The position numbers and the translations under genes are program-made. From the NCBI GenBank assembly GCA_036898135.1, contig CM072513.1, positions 90,581,768 to 90,645,767 on the forward strand: a stretch of 64,000 bases of DNA, written 5' to 3'. The stretch comes from Oncomelania hupensis. Lineage: Eukaryota > Mollusca > Gastropoda > Littorinimorpha > Pomatiopsidae. Every line of letters starts with the position of its first letter. Position 1 is the stretch's first letter. The notes under the pieces are model-generated. The model was given only the letters and a program-made list of their open reading frames with translations, was not told the origin of the DNA and did not search any database. Shown piece after piece: positions 20,684 through 31,860 of this stretch.

Positions 20684-20804
20684 CACAGGCGCTTGTTACT
20701 GAACGCGCGAGCGCCTTTGGCTTTGACGCGTATAATACCCAGGGAAGTGAGACGCGTCATAGGCATAGGCGCTCGCACGGTATGTCCAGATACAAGCGCC
20801 TGTG
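20684..20804. mobile_element. hAT-like MITE, copy 2
   Basis: 121 bp with CACAGGCGC at one end and GCGCCTGTG at the other, and internal text close to copy 1 (GAGCGCCT, AGGCATAGGCGCTCGCA). Flanked by GATAGGAT and AATAGGAT, an 8-bp duplication with one change. Confidence 0.85.
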
Positions 20805-20861
20805 AATAGGATGGAGTGCAGATAGAACGAACGAACAATGGAGATTTTTTTTAATCATTCT

Positions 20862-23800
20862 TTTAAGATAAGATAAGATAAGATAAGATAAGATAAGATA
20901 TTACTTTATTAATCCAAAAGCATGGAAATTACATTGTCTGTCAATTAAACATGTCCATTCATTCTTCTTTTACACACACATAAATATTTATACATTATTA
21001 ATGATCTTCAAACACTTGGACATATTTTCATAATGCAGATATTTCAATTAAGCAGTTTTAAAAATAAATAAATAAATAAAGAAAAAATAAAAAAATAAAC
21101 TAACTAAGCTGCATGAGAGTTGTAGAGTATGTTTAGTAAGACCTACCGACTTGTTTGTTATGTGCTTGAATGGCAAGTGGTATGAATGAGTTCCTGTACC
21201 CATTTGATGTTCCCGCTGGTGCCCTAAAGCGTCCACTCCTGTCTATCCGTCGAGAGTCAAATTCCAAGAAAAGTGGATGGTTACTGTCAGCCAAAATTGC
21301 AGTCAGCTTTTTTGTCACTTGTCTGCTATGTATCGTCGCCATGTCATCCTGTTCCCTCCCAATCACCCCACTAGCCCTTTTTATCTGTTTGTCCAATCTT
21401 CGTTTTTCTGTTTGTGATACGTTTCCTCCCCAACATGAGATTCCAAAAGAAATGATGCTTCCTATTACAGCTGTATAAAACATTTGTAAAATTTCCTGTT
21501 TTACATTAAAGGATATCAGTTTTCTTAAACAAAACATTCTACTTTGCAGTCGCTTGTAAATGTAGTTTGTGTTATCTTTCCAAGTGAATCTATCATCGAT
21601 AACCACACCTAAATACTTATATGCATGCACTCTCTCTACTTCTTCTCCTTTGATAAAGATAGGATTAAAATCAAACTTGTTTCCCTTCCTAAAATCAATT
21701 ATCATTTCTTTTGTTTTGCTTACATTTAGATCTAGAAAATTCGAATCACACCAGTTGACAAAGCTATCTATTTCATCTCTGTACATGTTGTCCATGTTGT
21801 TGGTAATAAGACAAGAGAGTGCCGTGTCGTCTGCAAATGTTATCAAGGGACAGGATTCGTGCTTTTGTCTATGGTCTGCGGTGTACAAAGAAAACAAAAA
21901 AGGTGCTAGAACAGTTCCTTGAGGGGCTCCTGTATTAGTCAACACAATATTAGAATTGTATACAATAGAATTGGAATTGTTTTGAACTCTGACAAACTGA
22001 GGTCTATTTGTAAGATAGTCAAAAATCCATAGAATAGTTCTAATATCAACATTCATGCCTGCTAGTTTTTGAACAAGTGAATGGCATTGCATAGTATTAA
22101 AAGCACTACTAAAATCAAAGAACATAAGCCTGACACAAGAATTTGCATTTTCTAAATGTGAGTACATTTTGTTGAGAACAAAAAGAACAGCGTCTTCAAC
22201 ATTTCTCTTACTTCTATAGGCAAACTGCAGTGGGTCAATAAAATCTGATACTAAAACATATAACTTATTAAGAACAAATTTTTCAAAAACTTTCATCGTG
22301 ACAGAGGTTAAAGCAACAGGGCGAAGATCATTAAAAACTTTGACTGGATTCTTTTTAGGAACAGGTACTATGCATGACATCTTCCAAAGATTAGGTACAA
22401 CAGACTGAGTAAAAGACATGTTAAAAAGAACAGTAAAAATACCAGCAAGTTGGTTAGCACATGTTTTTAGTAACTTAGGTGTAACTTTGTCAGGACCAGC
22501 AGCCTTTCGAGTGTTTAACTTAGTAAATGCTAAGCTTACATCCTCCTCACTAACTAATTGACTTTCAACCTCTCCTTCCTCCCCTTTCCTCCCCATTAAT
22601 CCTTCCCTTAACTGCTCTCTCTGACTAGAAAAATCTTGACAGTCAAAACGACAGTAGAACTTATTGAGGTCATTTACATATTCTTGAGTACATTCCCCAA
22701 GTTGTGCACTCCCCCCTTTTTTACCTTTGAACCCAGACATTAATCCCATTCCCTCCCACACTCTTTGTATATTATTCTCTGTAAAATGTTCCTCAATTTT
22801 TTCCTTGTATTTTTCTTTCCCTTTTCGAATGTCCTTGTTTATTTCTTTCTGTATCTGTTTCTTAGTTTCTTTATCTAAATTGTTCTTGTAAGCCTGTTTC
22901 TTTTTGTTCAAAGTTAATTTAGTTTCCTTGGTGATGTAGGGTTTGTTGTTGGCATATATCTTCACAGTCTTTTTAGGTATTATAGTTTCTTCACAGTATC
23001 GGATATAGTCTGTAACGCTTTCCACTGCTTCATTTATGTTTTTAGCACTGTCGATAAACACACTCCAGTCTGTTGTCTCAAAACACGTTTGTAGTTCTTC
23101 CACACTTTCCATGTTGTATTTGTAAACTGTCCGTTTCATTGGTCGCACCCGGTGCACGAGTGGGCGGTATGATGGTCGAAGGTAAACAAGGTCATGGTCG
23201 GAGCGCCCAAGAGGTGGCATAGGCACACATCTATATGCATCTTTTATATTAGTGTAGAAAAGATCTAGGATGGCATTTTCACGTGTAGGACAGGTCACAT
23301 ATTGTTGATATTTAGGCAAAGTTTTCTTTAGAGAACACTGGTTGAAATCACCTGTAATAATCTTCACTGCATCAGGAGCCTTGGTCTCTAGATCTAAGAT
23401 ATGTGATGCTATTTCTTCACTAGCAGCTGTAGCGTTAGTTTTATCTGGCCTTACATACACAACAGTTACTAGCACATGAGAAAATTCTCTTGGAAGATAA
23501 TAAGGTCTTAGGCTTATAGTGAGCATTTCTAATATTGGAGTGCATGATCTGTGTTTGACTGTAATGTTATTCGGATGACACCATTGCTTATTCACATAAA
23601 CCATTACTCCTCCACCCACTCCTTTCTTTCCTGATTCTTTTGTTCGATCTCCCCGAAAGACTGAAAATCCATCGATGTCTACGTGTGTGTCTGAAACTTT
23701 ATCATTTAGCCATGTCTCTGAAAAGCACATTAGACTCGCTGTTCTAAATTCTTCGAAGTGTTTAGTGTTGGCAGAAAGTTCATCTAATTTATTTGTAATA

Positions 23801-24190
23801 GATCGGACGTTGCCTATCAATACAGATGGAAGATAAGGTTTATATTTTCTCTGTTTGTTTCTCTGCCGCACCCCTCCCTTCTTCCCCCGTTTTCTTGGCT
23901 TCATTTCATTTGGTAGATCCAGCACAGGCTTCACAACAAGCGGGGACTCACGTAGGCCTAATAATTCTTGCAAACTGTATTGTTGTAATGGCGGACTAAC
24001 AGGGCTGTCGCCGGTCACAGGCACAAACACGGCATCGCTCGGCACTGACACAAGCAACACACAAAACAGAAACACCAGCAGCATCCTCGCTATCTTCACT
24101 TTCATTTCCACAGCCATTTATGTCCAACAAGTCACTATCTCTCAGTACATCCAAAAAAATTCTTCACAGTTGACAGACTAGTCGCCACGA
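20862..24190 (-). mobile_element. CR1/Rex1-like LINE, near complete
   Basis: Minus-strand non-LTR element. One long ORF (21133-24117) is followed by a 3' untranslated region and a pentanucleotide tail, (ATCTT)n on the coding strand, at 20865-20901. A short 5' leader of unknown length lies above 24117. No target duplication was found. Confidence 0.85.
21133..24117 (-). CDS. LINE endonuclease-reverse transcriptase, intact
   Basis: 994 codons without interruption. Residues 1-30 are hydrophobic and signal-peptide-like (MKVKIARMLLVFLFCVLLVS). The apurinic-type endonuclease follows, with GNVRSITNKLDEL near residue 101, GDFN at 256-259 and SDHD at 306-309. A lysine-rich linker leads to the reverse transcriptase with KAAGPDKVTPKLL, DPLQFAYR, FFDFSSAFNTM, GAPQGTVLAPFLFSLYT and the catalytic FADD at 761-764; the thumb has YKYLGVVIDD. 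The C-terminus FRAPAGTSNGYRNSFIPLAI is typical of CR1/L2/Rex1 elements. It would nick DNA and copy element RNA by target-primed reverse transcription. All catalytic motifs are present, so it may be recently active. ATG codons at residues 1 and 5 are both possible starts. Confidence 0.93.
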   Translation of the reverse strand: MAVEMKVKIARMLLVFLFCVLLVSVPSDAVFVPVTGDSPVSPPLQQYSLQELLGLRESPLVVKPVLDLPNEMKPRKRGKKGGVRQRNKQRKYKPYLPSVLIGNVRSITNKLDELSANTKHFEEFRTASLMCFSETWLNDKVSDTHVDIDGFSVFRGDRTKESGKKGVGGGVMVYVNKQWCHPNNITVKHRSCTPILEMLTISLRPYYLPREFSHVLVTVVYVRPDKTNATAASEEIASHILDLETKAPDAVKIITGDFNQCSLKKTLPKYQQYVTCPTRENAILDLFYTNIKDAYRCVPMPPLGRSDHDLVYLRPSYRPLVHRVRPMKRTVYKYNMESVEELQTCFETTDWSVFIDSAKNINEAVESVTDYIRYCEETIIPKKTVKIYANNKPYITKETKLTLNKKKQAYKNNLDKETKKQIQKEINKDIRKGKEKYKEKIEEHFTENNIQRVWEGMGLMSGFKGKKGGSAQLGECTQEYVNDLNKFYCRFDCQDFSSQREQLREGLMGRKGEEGEVESQLVSEEDVSLAFTKLNTRKAAGPDKVTPKLLKTCANQLAGIFTVLFNMSFTQSVVPNLWKMSCIVPVPKKNPVKVFNDLRPVALTSVTMKVFEKFVLNKLYVLVSDFIDPLQFAYRSKRNVEDAVLFVLNKMYSHLENANSCVRLMFFDFSSAFNTMQCHSLVQKLAGMNVDIRTILWIFDYLTNRPQFVRVQNNSNSIVYNSNIVLTNTGAPQGTVLAPFLFSLYTADHRQKHESCPLITFADDTALSCLITNNMDNMYRDEIDSFVNWCDSNFLDLNVSKTKEMIIDFRKGNKFDFNPIFIKGEEVERVHAYKYLGVVIDDRFTWKDNTNYIYKRLQSRMFCLRKLISFNVKQEILQMFYTAVIGSIISFGISCWGGNVSQTEKRRLDKQIKRASGVIGREQDDMATIHSRQVTKKLTAILADSNHPLFLEFDSRRIDRSGRFRAPAGTSNGYRNSFIPLAIQAHNKQVGRSY

Positions 24191-24501
24191 GCGCAGCGAC
24201 CGGAAGAAAAAAAAAAAATAAATTTTTAGTTCTTATTAATTTAATTAACTTCTAGCGCCCTATAACGCGGTAATGCGCACCTCGCCCGTAACCCTGAAGC
24301 GCGGTGATGCGCGCCTCGTTAGTGCACCTTTTAGGAATAAAATCACAGGAAATAGGAACTCTCCAGTGCGTGAGAGAAGGTTTAGTCAACTTCCGGAAAG
24401 GTTCACGTGTGTTTTCCGCTATCGTTTTCGCAAGTTTTACGTGGTTTTGTGTACTTTTTAAACGATTTTGTTTGAGGTTTGAGTTTGCGAAATTTTCGGC
24501 C

Positions 24502-25109
24502 ATGATGGCAGGGGATAGCTCCGACAGTGATAGTGAGTTTGGTAACCTTATCGATCAGCTTATTGCTGAAAGAGCACAAGGACTTGGTGTAGACAACCAG
24601 AGTGAGTTTTCTTGTCTGTGTTGACTGTGCACACATTCACATGCAATCCACACTGTCTTGTTGTTGTTTTATTAACATAGTCCATAAAATAACTGTAATT
24701 ATGAATTAATAACAAAACTCCAACAGGTAAAAATAGTACTAAAGTCGAAATGGTTCTTTGGGTACATAGAATAACCATTTTGTAAACATAATCCTAACAT
24801 ATGAAGTCAATGTGACAATAATTTGCATTTTTTTTTCAAATTCATAACCCAATTTATTGCAATAAACTTGAAATCCTTACAGGCTATAGGCACAAATGTA
24901 CAGAAAACATCGCGTGTTTTTGTTGTGGACCTGAAGGAATAGGAGCGGCGCGCTTGCTTGCTTGTGCAACAGGTCATGTCATTTTTACGGAACCTCGGGC
25001 CGTCAACCTTGAAATGTCCAACCAGTCCCTGCAATGTTATCGCTTAAAATTCAATGGGGAGATGGGCGGTGGAGAGGCGGGAAAGGGGGAGAGATACAAA
25101 AAGGTGTAA
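24502..25109 (+). CDS. Candidate two-exon gene, unknown product
   Basis: Exon 1 at 24502-24601 starts with two ATGs in good context (GGCCATGATGGC) and reads MMAGDSSDSDSEFGNLIDQL, then IAERAQGLGVDNQ. It is followed by a consensus donor, AGTGAGT. A plausible acceptor, AATCCTTACAG, ends at 24882. Exon 2 (24883-25109) stays open in the matching phase and is cysteine-bearing (CTENIACFCCGPEG). Total 108 codons. Further exons may exist instead of this one. Function is not recognised. The acidic serine-rich start also resembles first exons of some transposase genes. Confidence 0.28.
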
Positions 25110-25171
25110 AAATAATTGTTATTGCTAACTCCCAAACTCCATGTGCTGATGTACACCCACTTTCCAAATCC

Positions 25172-25225
25172 AAGTGGTACAAAAGTCGAAGTCGAAACTT
25201 TTAATAGGATAATAGCATCAGGTCC

Positions 25226-25314
<89 letters not shown>
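25172..25314 (-). repeat. LINE 3' end fragment joined to (AG)n
   Basis: AAGTCGAAGTCGAAAC, TTTTAATAGGATAATAGCAT and CAGGTCCTATGG at 25178-25228 match the segment at 61100-61157, which is likewise next to an AG run. The (AG)n run spans 25229-25314. Confidence 0.7.
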
Positions 25315-25315
<1 letters not shown>

Positions 25316-25592
25316 GAGAAATTCGAACCCGTGGCCTCAGAAACCGCTTTTCTGTAGCTTCAGCCAATCACTCTTTCTATTTATTCCATCCTCGCTGTTC
25401 TGTTTTGCCTTTCACGGAGGAGTTTGCTGTTTTGGCCCAGCGTTTGCGAAGCACTCATTGGTCATGCATGCAATTAATTTTGGAGGCAAACATCCTGTTG
25501 TCCTAAAAAACCATGCCACATTGGTTCTTGTTTGTTAACTTCTATTTGTGGAGAAACCTGTTTTACATTTCCAAGCATGTAAAATGGCAAAT

Positions 25593-25970
<378 letters not shown>

Positions 25971-26139
25971 CTTTTCTGTCGTTAGGGAGAGAGAGAAGTT
26001 TCAGGTATCCCTTGCCTCTGGGCCAGCTTAATGAGAGCAGTGCCCATTTCATTTTCCTCGATGCCTAACTTTTCCGAGTTCTTTTTTTTTAATCCCCAAA
26101 AATCTTCAGGTACTCATTCACAGCTGCATGGACTGGGGC

Positions 26140-26290
26140 TTGTCTGGCGCTTGTGTTCTTCTTTTCATGGAGTTCAAATTGGTGGTTGCCTTACAAGTCT
26201 GGTGACCCATCCAAGTACTAACATCGCTCGACTGTGCTTAACATGAAACATTTCATCAGTGTGCCTTATACCACAGCGCTAGTGGGCTAC
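26140..26290 (-). mobile_element. 5S rRNA-derived SINE head, copy 1
   Basis: The minus strand contains GTTAGTACTTGGATGGGTCAC preceded by TTAAGCACAGTCGAGCGAT. This matches the conserved internal promoter region of 5S rRNA. The 5' half of 5S is not recognisable, so this is a SINE or pseudogene and not a working 5S gene. Confidence 0.75.
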
Positions 26291-26475
26291 CCTTTTCATA
26301 GGGATTATTTTACCCCACAAACATAAACCCACCTCAATCACTTCCCGGATCTTCATCACAGAAAGCGGTAGTTATACTGTCGACGGTGTTCTGGAATTTT
26401 CCATCTAAACGCTTCTGTTCTGATAAATGTCGCAGGATTGACCACTAAACACAACCCCACAACATGGTAGACGGG

Positions 26476-27061
26476 GACGACATTTGATGTCAGCTGCATT
26501 CAGTAAATTTCAAACAGCGTGACATACTGACAACAGTAATGTCAACTGCACTCTGTAATACCAAACAACTTGACATACTGACAACATCAATGTCAAGTGC
26601 GCTCTGTAATATCAAACAAGGTGACAACATTAATGTCAACTGCACTCTGTAATATTAAACAACGTGACATACTGACAACATTAATGTCAACTGCACTCTG
26701 TAATATCAAACAACGTAACATACTGACAACATTTATGTCAACTGCGCTCTGTAATATCAAACAACATGACAACATTAATGTCAACTGCACTCTGTAATAT
26801 CAAACAACGTGATATAGAATACTGACAACATTAATGTCAACTGCGCTCTGTAATATCAAACAACATGACATACTGACGACATTAATGTCAACTGCACTCT
26901 GTAATATCAAACAACGTGACATACTGACAACATTAATGTCAACTGCGCTCTGTAATATCAAACAGCGTGATATACTGACAACATTAATGTCAACTGCGCT
27001 GTGTAATATCAAACAACATGATATACTGACAATATTAATGTCAACTGCGCTCTGGAATTTC
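26476..27061. repeat. 51-bp minisatellite
   Basis: About 11 units of GACATACTGACAACATTAAT, GTCAACTGCACTCTGTAATA and TCAAACAACGT. Some units lack about 7-9 bases. The 17-codon period keeps frames open on both strands (LTTLMSTALCNIKQRDI on plus). The first unit is degenerate. Confidence 0.95.
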
Positions 27062-27344
27062 ATGTTAACGCCTGTGTTTAGTGCCACGCGATATTGTGAT
27101 CGATGTGGCTGGCACTATTTATATTGAGTTGTTCTGTGGTGAAGTGAATTGTTGGTTTATGCACATAAAGCGGCCTTTGCACGTTAAAGGAGCTGCTCAA
27201 GGTGATGAACGAGAACAGGATCTACAGGCGTGCCAACTTGCTGCTTATCACGCCCAAGACAACTGAGATATTCCAAACAAGCGAAGGAGAACAGAATCTA
27301 AAACTGCCTACTGCCATGGGCGTTGGTTGTTGTTGTTGTTTTAA

Positions 27345-27486
27345 ATCTGGCACTCATACGTTTAGGCCATGAGCGTCAGGATCTTTAAAAGTTTGTTGCG
27401 ATAGAATGCATGCGTGCACAGAGTTTAACTCGGTACATACTTTCATCCGAAGGAGCAGAAGCTCTGCGCTGCTTTAGTATCTGAGT
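27345..27486 (-). mobile_element. tRNA-derived SINE body fragment
   Basis: GGCCATGAGCGTCAGGATCT and CTTTCATCCGAAGGAGCAG match the body of the 44.2-kb SINE. Head and 3' end are not recognisable. The flank 27062-27344 has no identifiable gene. Confidence 0.7.
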
Positions 27487-27565
27487 CATGTTATCGGAAT
27501 GCCAGACCGTCACAATGGGTGTTTCCAGACGGCGTCGGCATGTTTAGCCGACAAACTGTCTGTCT

Positions 27566-27622
27566 GTAACTCTCTCTCTCTGTGTCTGTCTGTCTCGGTC
27601 TGTCTGTCTGTCTGTTTTTATG
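27566..27622. repeat. CT and TCTG simple repeats
   Basis: Short CT run followed by TCTG repeats. 27623-28196 is AT-rich and unrecognised. Confidence 0.85.
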
Positions 27623-28196
27623 TCTGGCATATCTGTATTGGAGCTTGCTTACGCGTATACGTGAATGTAAGCTTATTGTTAGATATTAGAATCGTACGTC
27701 AAAATTAATTGTTGTATAGTTAGACAGGTTGCAAGACTTATCCTAATTAAAAATTAATTTTCTAAAATAAAGTAAATAAAACGTTCGATGTTCCCTTTGT
27801 TTTGCGTAGCCGTAATTTAAATAGTTTAACGGCCGTTTTACCACTCGGCTAATGTGGTCCTTGGTTCACTAAAGAGAAGCGTTGCAGAACATTCCAATCT
27901 TTATTGAAAACCCACACACAAACATCGTAGGCTGGCTTTAAAACGCTGTAGAAAATAGAGCGTTGTTGTATCAAATTTTATTCATCAGATTAACATAAGT
28001 TGTACTGATAAATAGAGCGATAGAGGCGCGCTTACACTGTTGTTCAGACGATGCACGACGGCTTAGGTTTTCTATGTCCAACAAACAGCACGATGGGATT
28101 ACAATACCCATTTAATTAATACAATGTTTTGACAGCCACAGCGCCAATCGGTGTTTCTGAAAACATGATTAATCAACATCCAGTTGCTCCCTAGGG

Positions 28197-28460
28197 ATGG
28201 TAGGTTATAACTGTGTTACCGGTGGTTTGCGGTTATTTGCAACGCTTCCTTTGAGAGGACACACAGTGGAAAGGATTGAACAATATAAATACTTAGGAAC
28301 TATGATTAATAACAAATTTACTTTCTCAACTAATGCTGATACGATTTTTCGAAATGTTGACACCTTCTACATGTTGTATCAGATGCGCTCTCTGCTGGTG
28401 TCTCAGAAGGTGCTGGAATAATGCTACCGCTCCTTCATAGAATCAGTACGTTCTATACTT
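28197..28460 (+). pseudogene. LINE reverse transcriptase thumb fragment
   Basis: Reads VERIEQYKYLGTMINNKFTF, then MRSLLVSQKVLE, an in-frame TAA at 28419-28421, and CYRSFIESV beyond it. This is the thumb region of CR1/Rex1-group reverse transcriptases. It is a short relic on the plus strand. Confidence 0.8.
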
Positions 28461-28712
28461 TTCCCTATTCCCTCCTCGGCTCCCCTCCATTCCAACCAGA
28501 TCACACACATACCCTTATCGAAAAGTGGTTCGGCGGAAGTTCAAATGGCCAGAGCGGGTGATCTGCCCTTGTTATTGGACCAGTGTGTAAAGGAGCATGA
28601 CTGTTGTTCACACTCGTAGTGTTTGCTAATGAGAAATCGATCACACAAAGCGTATCGCATTACGCATCATCACCGTAGAAAACTAGGACGTTTACCATTC
28701 CGCTGCTTGTAC

Positions 28713-28803
28713 CACAGGCGCGTGGATCTGGATGTGAGAAGCCTATTACAGTACGCTGTAATTGGCTAGTATCTTTTCTCACAACCAGACACCGGCGCCT
28801 GTG
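28713..28803. mobile_element. hAT-like MITE, copy 3 (variant)
   Basis: 91 bp with ends CACAGGCGC and GCGCCTGTG, and inner arms GGATCTGGATGTGAGAA and TTCTCACAACCAGA. The ends match copies 1 and 2 but the centre differs. No duplication is visible around it. Confidence 0.65.
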
Positions 28804-28867
28804 CAATAGTGCTATCCTATCCCTATCCTATCCTAGCCGTGTGATAATGACAAAGCAGAAAGCAGGT

Positions 28868-29283
28868 ATGCCCTGTGGGTTCGGGCACTGATTAGAATAG
28901 ACCCAACGTTTCCCGACGTGTCGTAAGAGGCGACTAACAGGGGTGATGCCAGCACGGCATCACTGGGCGAAAGTCTTCTACACAGAAGTCACCCGCCAGG
29001 ACGGAGGAACCTCATCTTACTACAGATTCAACGACCACGTGCTCGGGGCCAAGGCGAGCCACACTGTATTCGTGGATATCGGCTGTGGCCAACAGCCTGA
29101 AGAGGATTGGGCACTGCCAGGTCTTTCTTGCCCAAGACACACTGCATGATGAATAAAACCTGGTTTGACACTGAGCGAAACCATCAGGATTGCTGAGGAC
29201 AGGGAAAGATAGAGTAAGCTGGTTAAATGATCATCTGTGGTGCCCCTACGACCTCCGAGTTACGGGATAGGATAGGATAGGAT
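28868..29283 (+). mobile_element. Miniature RTE-like LINE with target duplication
   Basis: 416 bp that joins the 5' end of the RTE family (TGCCCTGTGGGTTCGGGCAC and the first 60 or so codons, RFNDHVLGAKASHT) straight to the family's 3' end (TGGTTTGACACTGAGCG ... GGTGCCCCTACGACC) and its (GGATA)n tail. The same 11 bases, AGAAAGCAGGT, flank it at 28857-28867 and 29284-29294. Everything from the endonuclease to the RT thumb is absent. Compare the longer copy at 38.5-40.9 kb. Confidence 0.88.
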
Positions 29284-29330
29284 AGAAAGCAGGTTTGAGA
29301 AAATCGCCATTTTTGTGCCTTGAGCTGATT

Positions 29331-29334
<4 letters not shown>

Positions 29335-29392
<58 letters not shown>
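29335..29392. repeat. (TG)n microsatellite
   Basis: About 29 TG units. Confidence 0.95.
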
Positions 29393-29393
<1 letters not shown>

Positions 29394-29599
29394 TCTGTTT
29401 GTGGTTTGATGACTTAATTTTATGTGTCTAGCAATCGCCTGGCATTCAAATTTCACACTGAAGATGCGTCTCATCGTACCTTCTATTTTCTACCAGGCGC
29501 TGCCGACAGTACGAAGTCTTGTCAGCATTTTGTCCGGTTTTGTAGATTAAGTCACAGTATGGTAGGAGAAGTAACTGATCCTGCCCAACAGTGATAACA

Positions 29600-30055
29600 T
29601 TTCGAAGAAGAACAAGAACAAGAAGAAGTATAGTGATGATGACAACGATGATGACGACGATGATGATGATGATAATGGTGGTGGTGGTAGAGATTGTGGT
29701 GGTGGTTTTGATGGGTAGTTAATAAATAAATGTGGTTATAAACATGAATGTGTAGCAAGTAAAGGTAACCTGGCTATTTACCAAACATCCGAACGTTACA
29801 ATTTCCTTCTATGCGTCTGGAGGGAAAAAAAAACTACAACACAGAATGCATTTCTAAATAATGGGTTCTATTCAGACGACCCCGTTTTATAGTTAGTGGT
29901 TTAGACTTAAACTGATCAGCCAAGCTTTTAAATGCACTTCTGTGCATGACTAAGCGCTTTTTGATTTTAGAACAAGAAAACTGGATCTATATTATATTGG
30001 AGGAAGAAAACTGGATCTATATACTGGAAGAAGAAAACTGGATCTATATATTTGA
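29600..30055. repeat. Purine-rich, (GAT)n/(GGT)n and a 30-bp triplicate
   Basis: AAG and GAT/GGT repeats at 29600-29710. A unit containing GAAGAAAACTGGATCTATAT is repeated three times at about 29970-30053. The sequence between is unrecognised. 30056-30471 also holds no recognised feature. Confidence 0.75.
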
Positions 30056-30473
30056 AGGAGCAAACTAAAGAAGAAAAAGAAGAAAGAGACCATGTAGTGG
30101 TATTGATCTTATTTTTATTTTAGAATCACGGGAAAAGTAAATTCACTGAGGTTCACGTGACCGGAATCTTAACTCGACCAATCAAAAACCATCTAATCCG
30201 ATTCTGCACGCAGACCGGATATCCCCAAGGGACACAATCAGGCTAGGTAAATCGATGCCTTGGACGGCAATCCAATGATCGCTGAAATGCTATCCGGAGG
30301 AGGAGGCAGCAATGAGGTGGAGAATTCTCGATTTTCGTAACTGCGGAGTAAAAATATCATACATGCAATCCGTGCATGAAGAATGACGGCGGTCCTGAGG
30401 TTCCGTGATGATGAGTTCTTCGTGCAAGAGTGAGAAGACAGCATCCTTCTCGCAATATTTTTATGGGAATCTA

Positions 30474-30665
30474 CAGGGTGATTGAAAAGTAACTTCATAT
30501 TGAAAATTGCTTATATCTTTTGTACATATTGCAACATTTGAATGAAACAAAAGTAGTGTAATTCTTATGTAGTGCTAGAATTCAACTGCTGATCATCACG
30601 CAAATGCATTACTATGTACAAAACTTATAACTGATTTTAATAGGGAGTTATTTTTCGACCACCTG
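30474..30665. mobile_element. mariner-like MITE, copy A
   Basis: 192 bp with ends CAGGGTGATTGAAAAGTAACT and AGTTATTTTTCGACCACCTG, which are imperfect inverted repeats, flanked by TA on both sides. Non-coding. Confidence 0.7.
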
Positions 30666-30884
30666 TATACTTTTCCTGATTGAAACCAAAAGTTTGTCTG
30701 CAGTCGTCTGCTTAGGGAGAAGGCAGATTTGAGGAGTAGAATGAATAAAAGATGGTCACAAGAGACGCTCTGCAAGCAGGGTGGAATAATTCAAGTACCC
30801 GAGTATAAGGCTACAGCCACTATACGGAAATGTCTTATTTCTAAATCTCATTGCGAGTAGAGTCTAATGTTTGTAGTTTGGTCA

Positions 30885-31195
30885 TCTGTTGTCTGTCACC
30901 CCCGTTGGGGTGCCGGGAGTTTCAGTATAAATAGTATCCCCACTTTCTGGAAATTTAGTGCTTTAAATTCCCACTGTCGCTGTCTTTCTCATTTGCTCTT
31001 TCTCATTCCTGCTCTGTTCTATCAATCTGCTATACTATCTTCTTCTTCGCTAGACCAGTTTCCTACCTTTTTTCTTGAAAACTCTTCCGGGACGCAAACT
31101 TGTTTTTTCCAACCTAGTTCCAGTCATTCGCCCAAAAAGGCAATCACCGAAGTCGAACGAAGCTCTCCGAGGTGTTACGAAATGATGCTTGCATG
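30885..31195 (+). repeat. Unclassified interspersed repeat 'R1', left end copy
   Basis: CCCCGTTGGGGTGCC, then TATAAATAGTATCCCCACTT and AAATTTAGTGCTTTAAATT, match the reverse complement of 46625-46697. Its far end (31097-31172) also matches, inverted, 32716-32791. It has a TATA-like TATAAATAG. Family unknown; an LTR is one possibility. Confidence 0.65.
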
Positions 31196-31609
31196 ACTAC
31201 GACTAGCTGACATTAAAAATGATCGCTGTTGCTTCTAATTCTGTTCGATTTACACAGATTAGCATTTCGCAACGGTATACTTTGTTATTATCGACCATAT
31301 TTAATAGTTGCGTTCCTTGATTTGCATTTTGTTAGTTCTCAGCAGTAGGCTAATAATAGTATTCCCCATTTCCTGCCTAGAACCAAGTAGACACTGTTAT
31401 ACAGTAACCATAGGCTTAATTTACATTAGACCTGTATTGTTTGTTTTATACGTAAATAAATGTATAAACTATATCTATTCTAATTAATAATATTTAGACC
31501 TATACTTTATAATATTTGAATCTTTAAATTTCCGAAGAAGGACGAGTAGGCTAAGCGAATTTTTTTTTATAACTCTAGATCAGAGTTCAAGTAATTGTTA
31601 GTTATTCAT
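31196..31609. other. AT-rich unique sequence
   Basis: Nothing recognised. Confidence 0.5.
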
Positions 31610-31777
31610 TGCTTACAGGGTCCAGCGGACTTCAAAGAGCCGAATCAGGACCACAAAATCAAGACAACTCGAGATCAGAGTTAAATTAATAGCTAATTAG
31701 TTATTCATTGCTTACAGGGTCCAGCGGACTGCAAAGAGCCGAATCAGGACCACAAAATCAAGACCACAACTTCGCTA

Positions 31778-31849
<72 letters not shown>

Positions 31850-31860
31850 TGTTTGTTATT
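31610..31860. repeat. Duplicated LINE-A 3' terminal module plus (TTA)n
   Basis: GGGTCCAGCGGACT, AAAGAGCCGAATCAGGACC and the flanking TAGTTATTCATTGCTTACA occur twice, about 100 bp apart (31618-31655 and 31718-31755). A (TTA)n tract at 31779-31850 follows. Confidence 0.8.

Noticed and set aside
26140..26290. 5S rRNA gene
   Set aside because: Only the internal promoter half matches; the 5' half and flanking terminator are absent.
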